Assembly (NCBI RefSeq): GCF_002743375.1
Contig: NZ_PDZC01000001.1
Location: 434,001-498,000, forward strand
DNA: 64,000 bases
Direction: 5' to 3'
Origin: Sporosarcina sp. P34
GTDB taxonomy: Bacteria > Bacillota > Bacilli > Bacillales_A > Planococcaceae
Position numbers and translations under genes: made by a program. The notes under the pieces were generated by a model, which was given only the letters and a program-made list of their open reading frames with translations, was not told the origin of the DNA and ran no database searches. Shown one piece after another: positions 7,904 to 18,597 of this stretch (its first letter is position 1; the number at the start of each line of letters is the position of its first letter).

Positions 7904-9003
7904 TGGAACTTCTAAAAGGACAGGCAAACGCTATGTTGCCTGAACAGTATAAACAGTATACGGTGAATGAAATGGAAGAAAAAATTCGAACCATTAAACA
8001 AACAATGGGAAACAAGTTATTTATTCCTGGCCATCACTACCAGAAAAATGAAGTCATTCAATTCGCGGATGCTACAGGAGATTCTTTGCAATTAGCACAA
8101 ATTTGCGCAGCAAACGAAAAAGCGGAACATATTGTGTTTTGCGGCGTGCACTTCATGGCGGAAACAGCGGACATTCTAACAACAGAAAATCAAAAAGTCT
8201 ATTTGCCTGATATGCGTGCCGGTTGTTCGATGGCTGATATGGCGGACATTTTCCAAACGGAACGCGCATGGAAGGACTTGCAAGCGCGTTTTGGAGATAC
8301 AATTCTGCCATTGACGTACGTCAATTCAACGGCGGCAATTAAAGCATTCGTCGGCCGTAATGGTGGCGCGACTGTGACTTCGTCAAATGCGAAAGAAATC
8401 GTTCAATGGGCATTTACACAGAAAAAACGAATTCTATTCTTACCCGATCAGCATTTAGGACGCAATACAGCGTATGGACTCGGTGTGCCTCTTGATCACA
8501 TGGCTGTATGGAATCCGATCACGGATACACTCGAATACGATGGACAAAACGAAGAGTGTCAAGTGATATTATGGAAAGGGCATTGCTCGGTTCATGAGAA
8601 CTTCACGGTAGAAAACATTCGTCAGTTAAGTGAAAATGATCCTGATCGGCGTATTATCGTCCACCCGGAATGTTCACATGAAGTCGTGATGAAGTCTGAT
8701 GACGCTGGTTCTACGAAGTATATTATTGATCAAATTGAAGCCGCCGCTCCTGGTACGAAATGGGCGATCGGCACGGAAATGAATTTGGTCAACCGTCTGA
8801 TGGAAAATCATCCCGAGCAAGATATCATTTCCTTAAACCCTTTAATGTGTCCTTGTTTGACAATGAATCGTATCGATTTACCACATCTACTATGGAGTCT
8901 TGAAAGTATTATGGAAGGCGCAGAGCAAAATATCATCAAAGTGGATGCAGTGACTTCCGCTGAAGCGATTGATGCGCTTAACCGTATGTTGCAACGAAAC
9001 TAA
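7894..9003 (+). CDS. nadA: Quinolinate synthase
   Basis: A 369-residue enzyme that condenses iminoaspartate with dihydroxyacetone phosphate to quinolinate, using a [4Fe-4S] cluster. The three ligand cysteines align as C111 (RAGCSMAD), C231 (KGHCSVH) and C321 (MCPCLTMN), one position beyond those known for B. subtilis NadA. AGGAGG lies before the ATG, inside the end of nadC. Its substrate iminoaspartate normally comes from NadB, which is not encoded next to it. Confidence 0.95.
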   Translation: MSMMELLKGQANAMLPEQYKQYTVNEMEEKIRTIKQTMGNKLFIPGHHYQKNEVIQFADATGDSLQLAQICAANEKAEHIVFCGVHFMAETADILTTENQKVYLPDMRAGCSMADMADIFQTERAWKDLQARFGDTILPLTYVNSTAAIKAFVGRNGGATVTSSNAKEIVQWAFTQKKRILFLPDQHLGRNTAYGLGVPLDHMAVWNPITDTLEYDGQNEECQVILWKGHCSVHENFTVENIRQLSENDPDRRIIVHPECSHEVVMKSDDAGSTKYIIDQIEAAAPGTKWAIGTEMNLVNRLMENHPEQDIISLNPLMCPCLTMNRIDLPHLLWSLESIMEGAEQNIIKVDAVTSAEAIDALNRMLQRN

Positions 9004-9013
9004 CGTAGCGCGC

Positions 9014-9041
9014 TTGACAATTACTCTGAATATTGTATGAT
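9014..9041 (+). promoter_or_regulatory. SigA-type promoter of proBA leader
   Basis: TTGACA and TATGAT with a 16-base spacer, directly upstream of the T-box leader. Confidence 0.75.
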
Positions 9042-9062
9042 TGGGAAAATGATAGTGAATGT

Positions 9063-9290
9063 TGAAGAAGGACCAGTAGATAAATAGCATGTGTTAGAGA
9101 GCGGAATCCATCGGCTGAAAGTTTCCGTCGCAATGCCTTGTCGAACCTGCCTTTTGAGTCCTGTAAAAAAACAGGCGCGGACCTTGGCGTTAAAAGGAAA
9201 GTGGGATTCGTGAAGACGAGTCCAATGATGGTGGCACCGCGGAAGTTACGTCCTTTCGTCCTGATTATATCGGGACGATTGGGCTTTTTT
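9063..9290 (+). promoter_or_regulatory. Proline T-box riboswitch with terminator
   Basis: A T-box leader. The antiterminator sequence GGTGGCACCGCGG is at 9230-9242. The terminator CGTCCTGA/TCGGGACG with TTTTTT is at 9255-9290. The likely specifier codon is CCT (Pro) at 9146-9148 in the context GAACCTGC, which agrees with the downstream proBA genes. Uncharged tRNA-Pro would stabilise the antiterminator and turn on proline synthesis. The left boundary is approximate. Confidence 0.88.
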
Positions 9291-9335
9291 ATTTTATAAA
9301 GATAGATGATATGGAGAAATGGAAGGCGAATTCAT

Positions 9336-10427
9336 ATGAAAAGACAACGAATAGTTGTGAAAATCGGTAGCAGCTCGTTAACGAATGATAATGGAGAAAT
9401 CGATCAGGTAAAATTCAATGATCATGTGGATGCCTTGGCGATGCTAAAAAACGTCGGGCATGAAGTCATTGTCGTCTCTTCAGGAGCGGTGGCGGCAGGC
9501 TTTGCCCGTCTCGGATATCCTACCCGTCCCCAGACCATAAAAGGTAAACAAGCCGCAGCGGCAGTCGGGCAGAGTTTATTGATACAGTCCTATATCGAGA
9601 GGTTTAGCGCACATCAAGTCATTCCAGCACAGATCTTATTGACGCGTCATGACTTTGCCGATCGCGATCGATACCGCAACGCATTTGCAGCGATGTCTGA
9701 ATTACTTGATCGTGGTATTATGCCGATCATTAACGAAAATGATACAGTATCCATTGACGAGTTAACGTTCGGTGATAATGATATGTTATCCGCATTGGTC
9801 AGTGGTTTTCTACATGCGGATCAGTTGATTATCTTAACCGATGTCGACGGGATCTACACAAGTAATCCACGAACAGATCCAGACGCTGTACGATTGACTA
9901 AGTTGGATGAAATCACGGATGAATTATTGGGTGGTGCTGATGATGTTGGCTCAAAAGTCGGTACAGGGGGCATGCGTTCGAAGATACTAGCTGCAAAAAC
10001 CGCTCACACGTTGGCAGTTCCGGTCTTCATTGGAACAGGACGCGGCCCATCAAAATTGCTAGATATTTTAAAAGGTCATGGAGACGGCACATATATTTCC
10101 AGTCCTGTTGCCCATACGATCAATACGAACCGCCAATGGATTGCCCTTCATTCCGAATCAACTGGACGTCTGTACGTGGATAAAGGGGCTGAAGAAGCCA
10201 TTATGCATAACGGACGCAGTTTATTACCAGCAGGTGTCTTTAAAGTACAGGGTGATTTTGGTATTGGAGAAGTGGTGGAAGTGTTTGGTTTAGATGGTTT
10301 GATCGGTAAAGGTGAAGTCACGTATTCGTCTGAGCAATTAAAGCAAACGATATCCGACAAGGATAAACTGGAAGAATCCAAACCAATGCTAGAAGTCATC
10401 CACCGTGACCGCTGGGTACAAGTATAA
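9336..10427 (+). CDS. proB: Glutamate 5-kinase
   Basis: A 363-residue enzyme that phosphorylates glutamate in the first step of proline synthesis. The amino-acid kinase domain (residues about 5-255) has RIVVKIGSSSLT, SSGAVAAG and IINENDTVSIDELTFGDND; a PUA domain occupies about 275-355. The ATG at 9336 is chosen because GGAAGG lies 9 bases upstream and the protein then begins MKRQRIVVKIG. The proline T-box leader controls it. proA follows 19 bp later. Confidence 0.95.
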   Translation: MKRQRIVVKIGSSSLTNDNGEIDQVKFNDHVDALAMLKNVGHEVIVVSSGAVAAGFARLGYPTRPQTIKGKQAAAAVGQSLLIQSYIERFSAHQVIPAQILLTRHDFADRDRYRNAFAAMSELLDRGIMPIINENDTVSIDELTFGDNDMLSALVSGFLHADQLIILTDVDGIYTSNPRTDPDAVRLTKLDEITDELLGGADDVGSKVGTGGMRSKILAAKTAHTLAVPVFIGTGRGPSKLLDILKGHGDGTYISSPVAHTINTNRQWIALHSESTGRLYVDKGAEEAIMHNGRSLLPAGVFKVQGDFGIGEVVEVFGLDGLIGKGEVTYSSEQLKQTISDKDKLEESKPMLEVIHRDRWVQV

Positions 10428-10446
10428 TTAGAGGAGAGAAAATAGT

Positions 10447-11691
10447 ATGAGTGAAATTAGAGATAAAGGCAAGGCGGCAAAAGAAGCGAGTATTGTGCTG
10501 AACGTAGCAACGACAGAAGAGAAAAATGATGCATTACAGTTAATTGCTGATCAATTAATGAAAGAACAGGATCAATTGCTCGCGGAGAATAAAAAAGATA
10601 TTGAAGAAGGTCGCGAAAAAGGAATTGACGCAGCGGTTCTCGATCGTATTTTATTGACACCTGAACGCATTGAAGCTATGGCGGAAGGTGTTCGTCTGCT
10701 GATTGATTTACAAGATCCAATTGGAGAAACGCTAGAAGAAATCCATAAGGAGAACGGATTACATATTGTCAAGAAGCGCGTGCCGATTGGTGTCATTGCC
10801 ATGATTTATGAAGCACGTCCGAATGTTACGATAGATGCTGCGTCGTTGGCGCTAAAAACCGGCAATGCGGTCGTGTTACGCGGTAGCTCATCAGCGAAAT
10901 ATTCCAATTTGGCTCTATGGCGTGTTATTCAACGCGGACTCGAAAAAAGTTCATTACCCGTTGATTCTGTTCAATTAATCGAAGACACGAGTCGAGAAAC
11001 AGCAAAAGAGTTGTTCACACTCAACGACTATTTAGATGTGTTGATTCCACGTGGCGGTGCGAAGTTGATCCAGACTGTTATCCGTGAATCTACTGTACCG
11101 GTGATTGAAACAGGGGCGGGGAACTGTCATGTATTTATTGATGAATCTGCAGATGAGAAAATGGCGATCGATATAGTAGTCAATGCCAAAACACAGCGTC
11201 CGTCAGTGTGTAACGCGATCGAAACTGTGCTGATCGATACGAACTGGTTGGCGAAATATGGAAAGAGTTTAATCCGCGCATTGCAAGACCATGACGTTCA
11301 ACTGCAAGGTGACGAGAAACTTCAGGCGTTTGATTCGGATATCACTGCCGTTGAAGAAAATGATTGGTCAAGTGAATACCTGGACTTGACATTACGCGTA
11401 AAGAGCGTGGAAAATGTACAGCAAGCACTCGATCATATTGCCACATACAGCACGAAGCATTCGGAAAGTATTATTACACAGACGGATGCACATGCCGAGC
11501 AATTTTTGAATAGCGTCGATGCGGCAGCTGTTTACGTTAATGCTTCCACACGCTTTACGGATGGCTTTGAATTCGGTTATGGTGCAGAAATAGGTATCAG
11601 TACACAAAAGCTTCACGCAAGAGGACCAATGGGATTAGAGGCATTGACTTCTTCAAAATTTGTTATTCGAGGAACCGGACAAATCAGATAA
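10447..11691 (+). CDS. proA: Gamma-glutamyl phosphate reductase
   Basis: A 414-residue NADPH-dependent aldehyde-dehydrogenase-fold enzyme that reduces gamma-glutamyl phosphate to the semialdehyde, the second step of proline synthesis. The catalytic cysteine is in [11 protein letters not shown], and the phosphate/cofactor regions [20 protein letters not shown] and IPRGGAKLI are intact. GAGGAGAG precedes the ATG. It is expressed from the proBA T-box transcript. The end [10 protein letters not shown]-like block ([15 protein letters not shown]) is typical. Confidence 0.96.
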   Translation: MSEIRDKGKAAKEASIVLNVATTEEKNDALQLIADQLMKEQDQLLAENKKDIEEGREKGIDAAVLDRILLTPERIEAMAEGVRLLIDLQDPIGETLEEIHKENGLHIVKKRVPIGVIAMIYEARPNVTIDAASLALKTGNAVVLRGSSSAKYSNLALWRVIQRGLEKSSLPVDSVQLIEDTSRETAKELFTLNDYLDVLIPRGGAKLIQTVIRESTVPVIETGAGNCHVFIDESADEKMAIDIVVNAKTQRPSVCNAIETVLIDTNWLAKYGKSLIRALQDHDVQLQGDEKLQAFDSDITAVEENDWSSEYLDLTLRVKSVENVQQALDHIATYSTKHSESIITQTDAHAEQFLNSVDAAAVYVNASTRFTDGFEFGYGAEIGISTQKLHARGPMGLEALTSSKFVIRGTGQIR

Positions 11692-11710
11692 TATGTAGGA
11701 GGGTTTATGT

Positions 11711-12790
11711 ATGGCAAATGAAAAACATATTTTACATTTTGAAACTTCCGCACCAAAAGACAAGCCGGCAGCGGATGATCCACTTGCTTTCGGAACAATT
11801 TTCACTGATCACATGTTCGTGATGGACTATACAGATGGAACGGGATGGCATGATCCACGTATTGAGCCGTATAAGCCGTTTCTTTTGGATCCAGCCGCTA
11901 TCGTGTTGCATTATGGACAAACTGTTTTCGAAGGTTTGAAAGCTTATGTAAATGAAGACAAAGAAGTCGTTTTATTCCGGCCGGAGGAAAACATGAAACG
12001 GCTGAACCGTTCTAGTGATAGATTATGCATGCCGATGTTCGATGAGAAATTCGTATTAAGTGCACTAAAGGAATTGATCTCTCTTGAAAAAGATTGGATT
12101 CCGGATAGAGCAGGGACATCACTTTACGTGCGTCCGTTCATTTTCGCTACACAACCTTATTTAGGTGTAGCCCCTTCTAAAACGTACCGCCTTATGATCA
12201 TTTTATCGCCGGTAGGTCCGTATTATAAAGAAGGAGTGAACCCTGTCAAAATTGCTGTTGAATCACAGTATGTCCGTGCGGCAGTGGGCGGTACAGGCTC
12301 TGCGAAAACAGCCGGTAACTATGCTGGGGCGATGAAAGCTCAAGAAGTTGCGGAGGCAGAAGGGTATTCGCAAGTTCTATGGCTTGATGCAAAAGAACAT
12401 CGCTATATCGAAGAAGTAGGCGCGATGAATGTATTCTTCAAAATCAATGGAGAGATTATCACGCCAAGCCTCAATGGTAGCATTTTAGAAGGCATCACGC
12501 GCAAGTCCGTTATTGAGTTATTAATAGCTTGGGATATTCCAGTAACAGAACGTAAAGTGTCTATCGAGGAAATTATGGAAGCCAATCGGGCAGGCACGTT
12601 GGAAGAGGCATTCGGGACAGGAACGGCCGCTGTTATTTCTCCGATAGGCGAACTGTTCTTTGATGGCGAAAAATGCGAGATCAATCAGAATGAAATCGGT
12701 GAGCTTTCATTAAAACTTTATGAGACGATTACAGGCATCCAGACAGGAAAAGTAGAAGATCCATTTAACTGGGTTGTGCCGGTAGACTAA
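11711..12790 (+). CDS. ilvE: Branched-chain amino acid aminotransferase
   Basis: A 359-residue fold-type IV PLP enzyme that transfers amino groups between glutamate and leucine, isoleucine or valine. Length and blocks (YGQTVFEGLKAY, RPEENMKRLNRSSDRLCMP, GGTGSAKTAGNYAGAM, EEVGAMNVFF) match the long Bacillus enzymes YbgE/YwaA. It lies 19 bp after proA with AGGAGGGTTT before the ATG, so it probably shares the proline T-box transcript, an unusual partner for proBA. The symbol is by family; the paralogue name is uncertain. Confidence 0.92.
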   Translation: MANEKHILHFETSAPKDKPAADDPLAFGTIFTDHMFVMDYTDGTGWHDPRIEPYKPFLLDPAAIVLHYGQTVFEGLKAYVNEDKEVVLFRPEENMKRLNRSSDRLCMPMFDEKFVLSALKELISLEKDWIPDRAGTSLYVRPFIFATQPYLGVAPSKTYRLMIILSPVGPYYKEGVNPVKIAVESQYVRAAVGGTGSAKTAGNYAGAMKAQEVAEAEGYSQVLWLDAKEHRYIEEVGAMNVFFKINGEIITPSLNGSILEGITRKSVIELLIAWDIPVTERKVSIEEIMEANRAGTLEEAFGTGTAAVISPIGELFFDGEKCEINQNEIGELSLKLYETITGIQTGKVEDPFNWVVPVD

Positions 12791-12880
12791 TTTCCTTCAC
12801 AAATAAGATAGAATGTTCCGTGACAACTGCGTTGCTGTGAAGTACACTGTTAATAGTTTTGATTGAAGGGGAGTTTCCTG

Positions 12881-13681
12881 ATGAACAAAAGTTTGATCGT
12901 TCTATTCCTGGCAGTGATGCTATTTACAGTGACAGGATGCGGAAAAACGTCTTCCGCTCCGTCGAGCGCGGAAGATTTATTGAAGAAAGCGGAACAAGCG
13001 ATGAATGAATTGGAATCTGTCCATGCCAATATCGCGTACGACGAAAGTAGCGTCACATCCGATCCTGCAAAACGAACAAGTAAAAATGTACAAGTTCAGG
13101 CGGATATTGAACAGAACCCATTGAAAATTTCAGAGGAAGTCGTCTGGAAAATTCCAAAACAAGGCGCGAAAAATGTTCAACTATTTCGCCAGGGTGATGA
13201 ATTAGCTATGCAAGAGACAGTTGAAGCAGAAAAAAGTGAATGGCAAGAGCTAACAGAAAAGCAACGCACGGAATTGCTTGGTGTGTGGGTGCCGTTTGTT
13301 TCGCCTGTAATGGACTTTTCGCTGTTAAAACCTTTCTTGCATGATGCGGAAATAGAAAAGATTGATTATGGCTATGCATTGCAGTTTTCACTATCCCCGG
13401 CTGATTATCGTCAGTTGATGGAAGTGGTATCAGTGAATAGTCCACAACCAGCAAAGTTTGTCCATACGCATGGCGGGTTTCCTGTAGTGGAGAAACTGGA
13501 TGTCGAGCTAACGGTAAATGAAAAAACGATGTTTGTGACGGGCATGAAGATGTCAGCGAATGTCACCAGTTATTTTGGCCGGGATTATATTCGATATAAG
13601 CAGAAACTCGATGCAAAGTATAGTTATTTCAATGATATCGATGCGATTTCCACATCGAAAGATGCGGAAATGTTCAAGTAA
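12881..13681 (+). CDS. Lipoprotein of the DUF6612/LolA-like type
   Basis: A 266-residue secreted lipoprotein. A hydrophobic signal ends in VTGC, giving a lipidated cysteine at about residue 20, followed by a serine-rich linker. The body starts EDLLKKAEQAMNELESVHANI, the usual beginning of Bacillus LolA-fold lipoproteins (DUF6612 style). Function is unknown; related proteins may bind lipids or act in envelope maintenance. AAGGGGAG precedes the ATG; an upstream in-frame TTG at 12863 lies within that site. A terminator follows at once. Confidence 0.75.
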   Translation: MNKSLIVLFLAVMLFTVTGCGKTSSAPSSAEDLLKKAEQAMNELESVHANIAYDESSVTSDPAKRTSKNVQVQADIEQNPLKISEEVVWKIPKQGAKNVQLFRQGDELAMQETVEAEKSEWQELTEKQRTELLGVWVPFVSPVMDFSLLKPFLHDAEIEKIDYGYALQFSLSPADYRQLMEVVSVNSPQPAKFVHTHGGFPVVEKLDVELTVNEKTMFVTGMKMSANVTSYFGRDYIRYKQKLDAKYSYFNDIDAISTSKDAEMFK

Positions 13682-13684
13682 ATG

Positions 13685-13727
13685 AAAAAATCCACACCGA
13701 CCTACTAAAGGTTGGCGTGGATTTTTT
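13685..13727. terminator. Bidirectional terminator, lipoprotein / rarA
   Basis: AAAAAATCCAC-CCGACCT pairs with AGGTTGG-GTGGATTTTTT. A-runs on the left and T-runs on the right allow it to work for both convergent genes. Confidence 0.88.
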
Positions 13728-13745
13728 CTATATCTAGTTAAATAG

Positions 13746-15041
13746 TTAACGTGGATTCTTTTTACCTTTGAATGACTGAAGCCGTTTGTGAATAGCGGCC
13801 ATTCTAGTTTCTTCACCTGCTTCTACAGGGGTGTAGAACTTGGAGTTTACTAAACTGTCAGGCATGTATTGTTGGTCTGTCCAACCGCCAAATGTCCCTA
13901 CTGGCGTTGCATGGGGATACACGTAGCTTCCATGACCGAGTGCAGCTGATCCGCTGTAGTGTGTGTCTCGTAAATGCATGGGAATTTCACCTGTTGGTTT
14001 TTCATGTAAGGTTTTTGTAGCGGCATCGATCGCTTTATAAGCGGAGTTTGATTTAGATGCTAAACACATTTCTATAATAGCCGTGGCAAGTGGAATACGG
14101 GCTTCTGGCATGCCGAGACGCTGTGCGGCGTCTGTAGCCGCGAGAACTCGGCTCCCTACATTCGGCGCTGCCAATCCGATATCTTCATAACTCATGACGA
14201 GCATGCGTCTTGTAACGGCAGTTAGATCTCCAATTTCAAGTAATTGGGCCAAATAATAAAGCGCCGCATCAACATCGCTGCCGCGTACACTTTTTTGCAA
14301 AGCAGATAATAAATTAAAATGATGTGAGCCCTTTTTGTCACCTAGTAAACTAATCCTCGTTAATAATTGATCAAGCAATGTATCTTCAATAATAATTTTG
14401 CCATCCTCTTCATCACTTGCAGCCAGTAATGATTCAAGGAAAGTTAATGCTTTTCGCGCATCGCCATTCACGCCTTCTGAGATTTTCTCTAGTTGTTCTG
14501 TCGTGATGTCGATCGTTTCTTTACCAAGTCCTTTTTTCTCGTCTGTTAACGTACGCTCTAGTAGTTTGAGTAAGTCTTTAGGTTGTAATCGCTTCAATTG
14601 AACGATTTCATTACAACGTGAACGAATAGCGGGATTGACGTCATGGAATGGATTTTCCGTTGTCGCGCCGATTAAGACAATCGAACCGCTTTCTACGTGA
14701 GGAAGTAGCGTATCTTGTTGCAATTTATTAAAACGATGGATTTCATCTAAGAATAGCAATACTTTACCTGTCATCCGCGCTTCTTTCACTACATCTTCAA
14801 CATCTTTTTTGCCTGCAACTGTCGCATTCAACGCAATGAAAGGTAGTTTCGACGTACCCGCGATCGCGTAGGCTAGAGACGTTTTTCCAATGCCTGGTTC
14901 GCCATATAATAAAAGAGACGGAACATGCCCGTTCTTGATCATTCGATATAAGGGAGTATGGTTGCCGATGACGTGGTCTTGTCCGATCACTTCATCAATC
15001 GTCTCGGGCCGCATACGAAAAGCCAAAGGTTCATTATGCAT
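13746..15041 (-). CDS. rarA: Replication-associated recombination ATPase RarA (MgsA, YrvN)
   Basis: A 431-residue AAA+ ATPase related to clamp loaders that acts at stalled replication forks. Walker A is GEPGIGKTS, Walker B LLFLDEIHRFNK, sensor 1 IGATTENP; the C-terminal tetramerisation part includes HGSYVYPHATPVGTFGGW. The start at 15041 is chosen because AGGAGG lies 6 bases upstream and the protein then reads MHNEPLAFRMRP; 27 further in-frame codons upstream have no ribosome site. A TATAAT box lies at 15078-15073 on the minus strand. Divergent from cymR, as in B. subtilis. Confidence 0.95.
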   Translation of the reverse strand: MHNEPLAFRMRPETIDEVIGQDHVIGNHTPLYRMIKNGHVPSLLLYGEPGIGKTSLAYAIAGTSKLPFIALNATVAGKKDVEDVVKEARMTGKVLLFLDEIHRFNKLQQDTLLPHVESGSIVLIGATTENPFHDVNPAIRSRCNEIVQLKRLQPKDLLKLLERTLTDEKKGLGKETIDITTEQLEKISEGVNGDARKALTFLESLLAASDEEDGKIIIEDTLLDQLLTRISLLGDKKGSHHFNLLSALQKSVRGSDVDAALYYLAQLLEIGDLTAVTRRMLVMSYEDIGLAAPNVGSRVLAATDAAQRLGMPEARIPLATAIIEMCLASKSNSAYKAIDAATKTLHEKPTGEIPMHLRDTHYSGSAALGHGSYVYPHATPVGTFGGWTDQQYMPDSLVNSKFYTPVEAGEETRMAAIHKRLQSFKGKKNPR

Positions 15042-15125
15042 GTATATCCTCCTAGCGTACGTTTGTTCTTTCATTATACTGTAAAACATTAGTGAAGTCA
15101 TTTGCAAGAACCAATGATACAATTA

Positions 15126-15134
15126 TGCTATACT
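15126..15134 (+). promoter_or_regulatory. Extended -10 promoter of cymR operon
   Basis: TGCTATACT is an extended -10 element (TGN plus TATACT) about 34 bp before the cymR ATG. A good -35 at the right spacing is not evident, which is usual for extended -10 promoters. Confidence 0.5.
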
Positions 15135-15167
15135 GATTTCAGCAATTTTAGTAAAGGACGATGCCCA

Positions 15168-15587
15168 ATGAAAATATCCACTAAAGGCCGATACGGACTT
15201 ACAGTAATAGTAGAATTAGGACGAAAATATGGAGAAGGTCCTGTGCCTTTGCGTAAAATCGCAGAAGAGCAAAATCTCTCCGAAGCATATTTGGAACAAC
15301 TCATCCCGCCTTTGCGCAACAGTGGAATGGTGAAGAGTGTCCGCGGGGCATACGGTGGCTATAAACTCGCAAAAGATCCTTCGGAAATTATGGCGGGTGA
15401 CATTATCCGTTTGCTTGAAGGACCGATCCAATTAGTCGAAGGACTTGATGAAGATGATATTCCGCAACGAGAACTATGGAAACGAATCGGGGATGCCATC
15501 CGAGGGGTGTTAGATCATACGACGATCAAGGATTTAATTGAATTTGAAGATACGTCCACTATCGATGAATACATGTTCTATATTTAA
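15168..15587 (+). CDS. cymR: Rrf2-family cysteine regulator CymR
   Basis: A 139-residue Rrf2-type winged-helix protein. It begins MKISTKGRYGL like B. subtilis CymR (138 residues) and has the HTH stretch PLRKIAEEQNLSEAYLEQLI. No cysteine Fe-S cluster motif is present, consistent with CymR, which senses cysteine status together with CysK. AAAGGA precedes the ATG at 15168; the longer frame starting at 15102 lacks a site. It leads an operon with a cysteine desulfurase and mnmA, linking sulfur regulation to tRNA thiolation. Confidence 0.92.
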   Translation: MKISTKGRYGLTVIVELGRKYGEGPVPLRKIAEEQNLSEAYLEQLIPPLRNSGMVKSVRGAYGGYKLAKDPSEIMAGDIIRLLEGPIQLVEGLDEDDIPQRELWKRIGDAIRGVLDHTTIKDLIEFEDTSTIDEYMFYI

Positions 15588-15599
15588 AGGAGTTTAGCT

Positions 15600-16748
15600 A
15601 TGAAACCAGCTATATATTTAGATTATGCTGCAACGACACCGATGCATCCAGTCGTATTGGAGCGATTTACGACTGCATTGCAAGATACGTATGGTAATCC
15701 TTCCAGTACGCATCAATTGGGTCGTCACGCGAAGAAAGTGCTAGAAGATGCTCGCAAAACGTTAGCATCCTCGATCAATGCGTCACCAAATGAGATTATT
15801 CTGACTTCTGGAGGAACAGAAGCGGATAACTTAGCAATTTTTGGGTACGTACAATCAGTGAAAACAGAAGGCAAACATATTATCACAACGGAAATCGAAC
15901 ATCATGCGGTGTTAAACCCGTGTAAACAACTGGAGTCACAAGGCTATAACGTGACATATCTTTCACCTGACCGCAATGGGGTCATTACAGCAGAGCAAGT
16001 TCAGCACGCGCTAACAGAAGAAACCATTTTAGTCTCTATTATGTATGGAAACAATGAAGTGGGAACGATCCAGCCAATTGCGGAGATCGGTCAGCTACTC
16101 TCGACACATCCGGCCGTCTTCCATACAGATGCGGTGCAAGCTTACGGTACGTGCCACCTTGACGTCGAAGAGTTGCAAGTCGATTTATTGTCCGTTTCGG
16201 CACATAAACTGAATGGACCCAAAGGCATCGGTTTTCTTTATCAACGAAATGGCAAGGTGCTGTCGAGCCAAGTACTCGGAGGTTCACAAGAGAAGAAACG
16301 CCGCGCAGGTACAGAAAACGTACCCGCTGCAGTTGCATTTGCAGAGGCGGTCTCCATTGCCGAGCAATCAAAACTAGTTAAACAAAAAAACTATTCTACG
16401 TATAAACAAAAAATGGCGGAAGTCTTTGAGAAACAGCAAATCGATTTCCGACCGACCATTCCCCACGAAGTAGCATCTCTACCGCATATTTATCATGTAT
16501 CGTTTCCGGGCACCGACGTGGAGACATTTTTGATGAGTTTGGATCTGGAAGGCATAGCTGTATCAAGTGGTTCTGCTTGTACTGCAGGATCATTTGAACC
16601 GTCACATGTCGTAACGGCTATGTTTGGGACAGAATCAGATAAAGCGCGAAACTCGATCCGCATTAGTTTCGGCTATGACTTGGATGAGTCCATTATAGAA
16701 GAAGCAGCAAATCGAATCGCAAGTGTAGTCAAACGACTAGTGAAATGA
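15600..16748 (+). CDS. Cysteine desulfurase (YrvO, IscS-like)
   Basis: A 382-residue PLP enzyme that releases sulfur from cysteine. The PLP lysine is in SVSAHKLNGPKGIG, the catalytic cysteine in SSGSACTAGSFEPSH and the substrate histidine region in TTEIEHHAVL. Its position 12 bp after cymR and 21 bp before mnmA is that of B. subtilis YrvO, which gives persulfide sulfur to MnmA for 2-thiouridine in tRNA. This is the second cysteine desulfurase of the window; NifS at 5.8-6.9 kb serves the NAD pathway. Confidence 0.93.
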   Translation: MKPAIYLDYAATTPMHPVVLERFTTALQDTYGNPSSTHQLGRHAKKVLEDARKTLASSINASPNEIILTSGGTEADNLAIFGYVQSVKTEGKHIITTEIEHHAVLNPCKQLESQGYNVTYLSPDRNGVITAEQVQHALTEETILVSIMYGNNEVGTIQPIAEIGQLLSTHPAVFHTDAVQAYGTCHLDVEELQVDLLSVSAHKLNGPKGIGFLYQRNGKVLSSQVLGGSQEKKRRAGTENVPAAVAFAEAVSIAEQSKLVKQKNYSTYKQKMAEVFEKQQIDFRPTIPHEVASLPHIYHVSFPGTDVETFLMSLDLEGIAVSSGSACTAGSFEPSHVVTAMFGTESDKARNSIRISFGYDLDESIIEEAANRIASVVKRLVK

Positions 16749-16757
16749 ATTAAGTAA

Positions 16758-17888
<1,131 letters not shown>

Positions 17889-17900
17889 GGAGGCAACAGC

Positions 17901-18566
17901 ATGTCAATACATCAAGATGCGATTACAGAAATGCAAGAAGGCAATTATGAAAAAGCGATTGAGCTTTTCATGAAAGCTGTAGAAGAAAATCCGGAAGAAC
18001 CTACAGGCTATATCAATATTGGAAATATTTTTGCATCGCTTGGTGACGCCGAGCAGGCGGAACCATTTTTCCAAAAAGCGTTAACGCTTGATGAAAAAGC
18101 AGGAACCGCTTTTTATGGATTGGCGAATCTGTATTACAATCAAGAGCGCTTTGAAGAAGCGGCAAAATTATATGAAAAAGCCATCAATACAGGATTGGAT
18201 TCTGCCGATGCCTATTTCATGCTCGGTAAAAGTATAGAACAAACAGGTAATGACCGCTTAGCATTGCCTTATTTGCAGCGTGCCGTTGAATTAAATCCTG
18301 ACGATCAGGAAGTGGCATTGTCGTATGGGATTTTACTAGCTAAGCTCGAACTATTTAAAGAAGCTAAGCCCGTATTCGAATCCATTTTGGCAGTGGCTCC
18401 TGATCATGCAGATAGCCATTATAATTTGGGCGTTTTATATGCAGTTTCAACGGAAGACAAAACAAGTGCGCTATCACACTTAGAACAAGCCTTCACTGCG
18501 GAACCTGACCATACCCAGGCGCGTTACTTATTCGATATGATCAAGCTTGGAGAACAGAGCGAGTAA
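17901..18566 (+). CDS. TPR repeat protein, YrrB-like
   Basis: A 221-residue protein made almost only of tetratricopeptide repeats (about six), with typical motifs such as GYINIGNIFASLGDAEQAEPF and AFYGLANLYYNQERFEEAAKL-like units. It has no signal peptide or membrane segment, so it is a cytosolic scaffold. AAGGAGG precedes the ATG 12 bp after mnmA. B. subtilis YrrB sits at the same place; its partners are unknown, but the conserved position suggests tRNA modification or sulfur transfer. Confidence 0.88.
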   Translation: MSIHQDAITEMQEGNYEKAIELFMKAVEENPEEPTGYINIGNIFASLGDAEQAEPFFQKALTLDEKAGTAFYGLANLYYNQERFEEAAKLYEKAINTGLDSADAYFMLGKSIEQTGNDRLALPYLQRAVELNPDDQEVALSYGILLAKLELFKEAKPVFESILAVAPDHADSHYNLGVLYAVSTEDKTSALSHLEQAFTAEPDHTQARYLFDMIKLGEQSE

Positions 18567-18597
18567 TACAGTAGGTGAAAAGGAGGGAGACCTAGCG

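Noticed and set aside
16039-16371. 110-codon open frame opposite the cysteine desulfurase gene
   Set aside because: Shadow of a conserved gene with highly biased codons.
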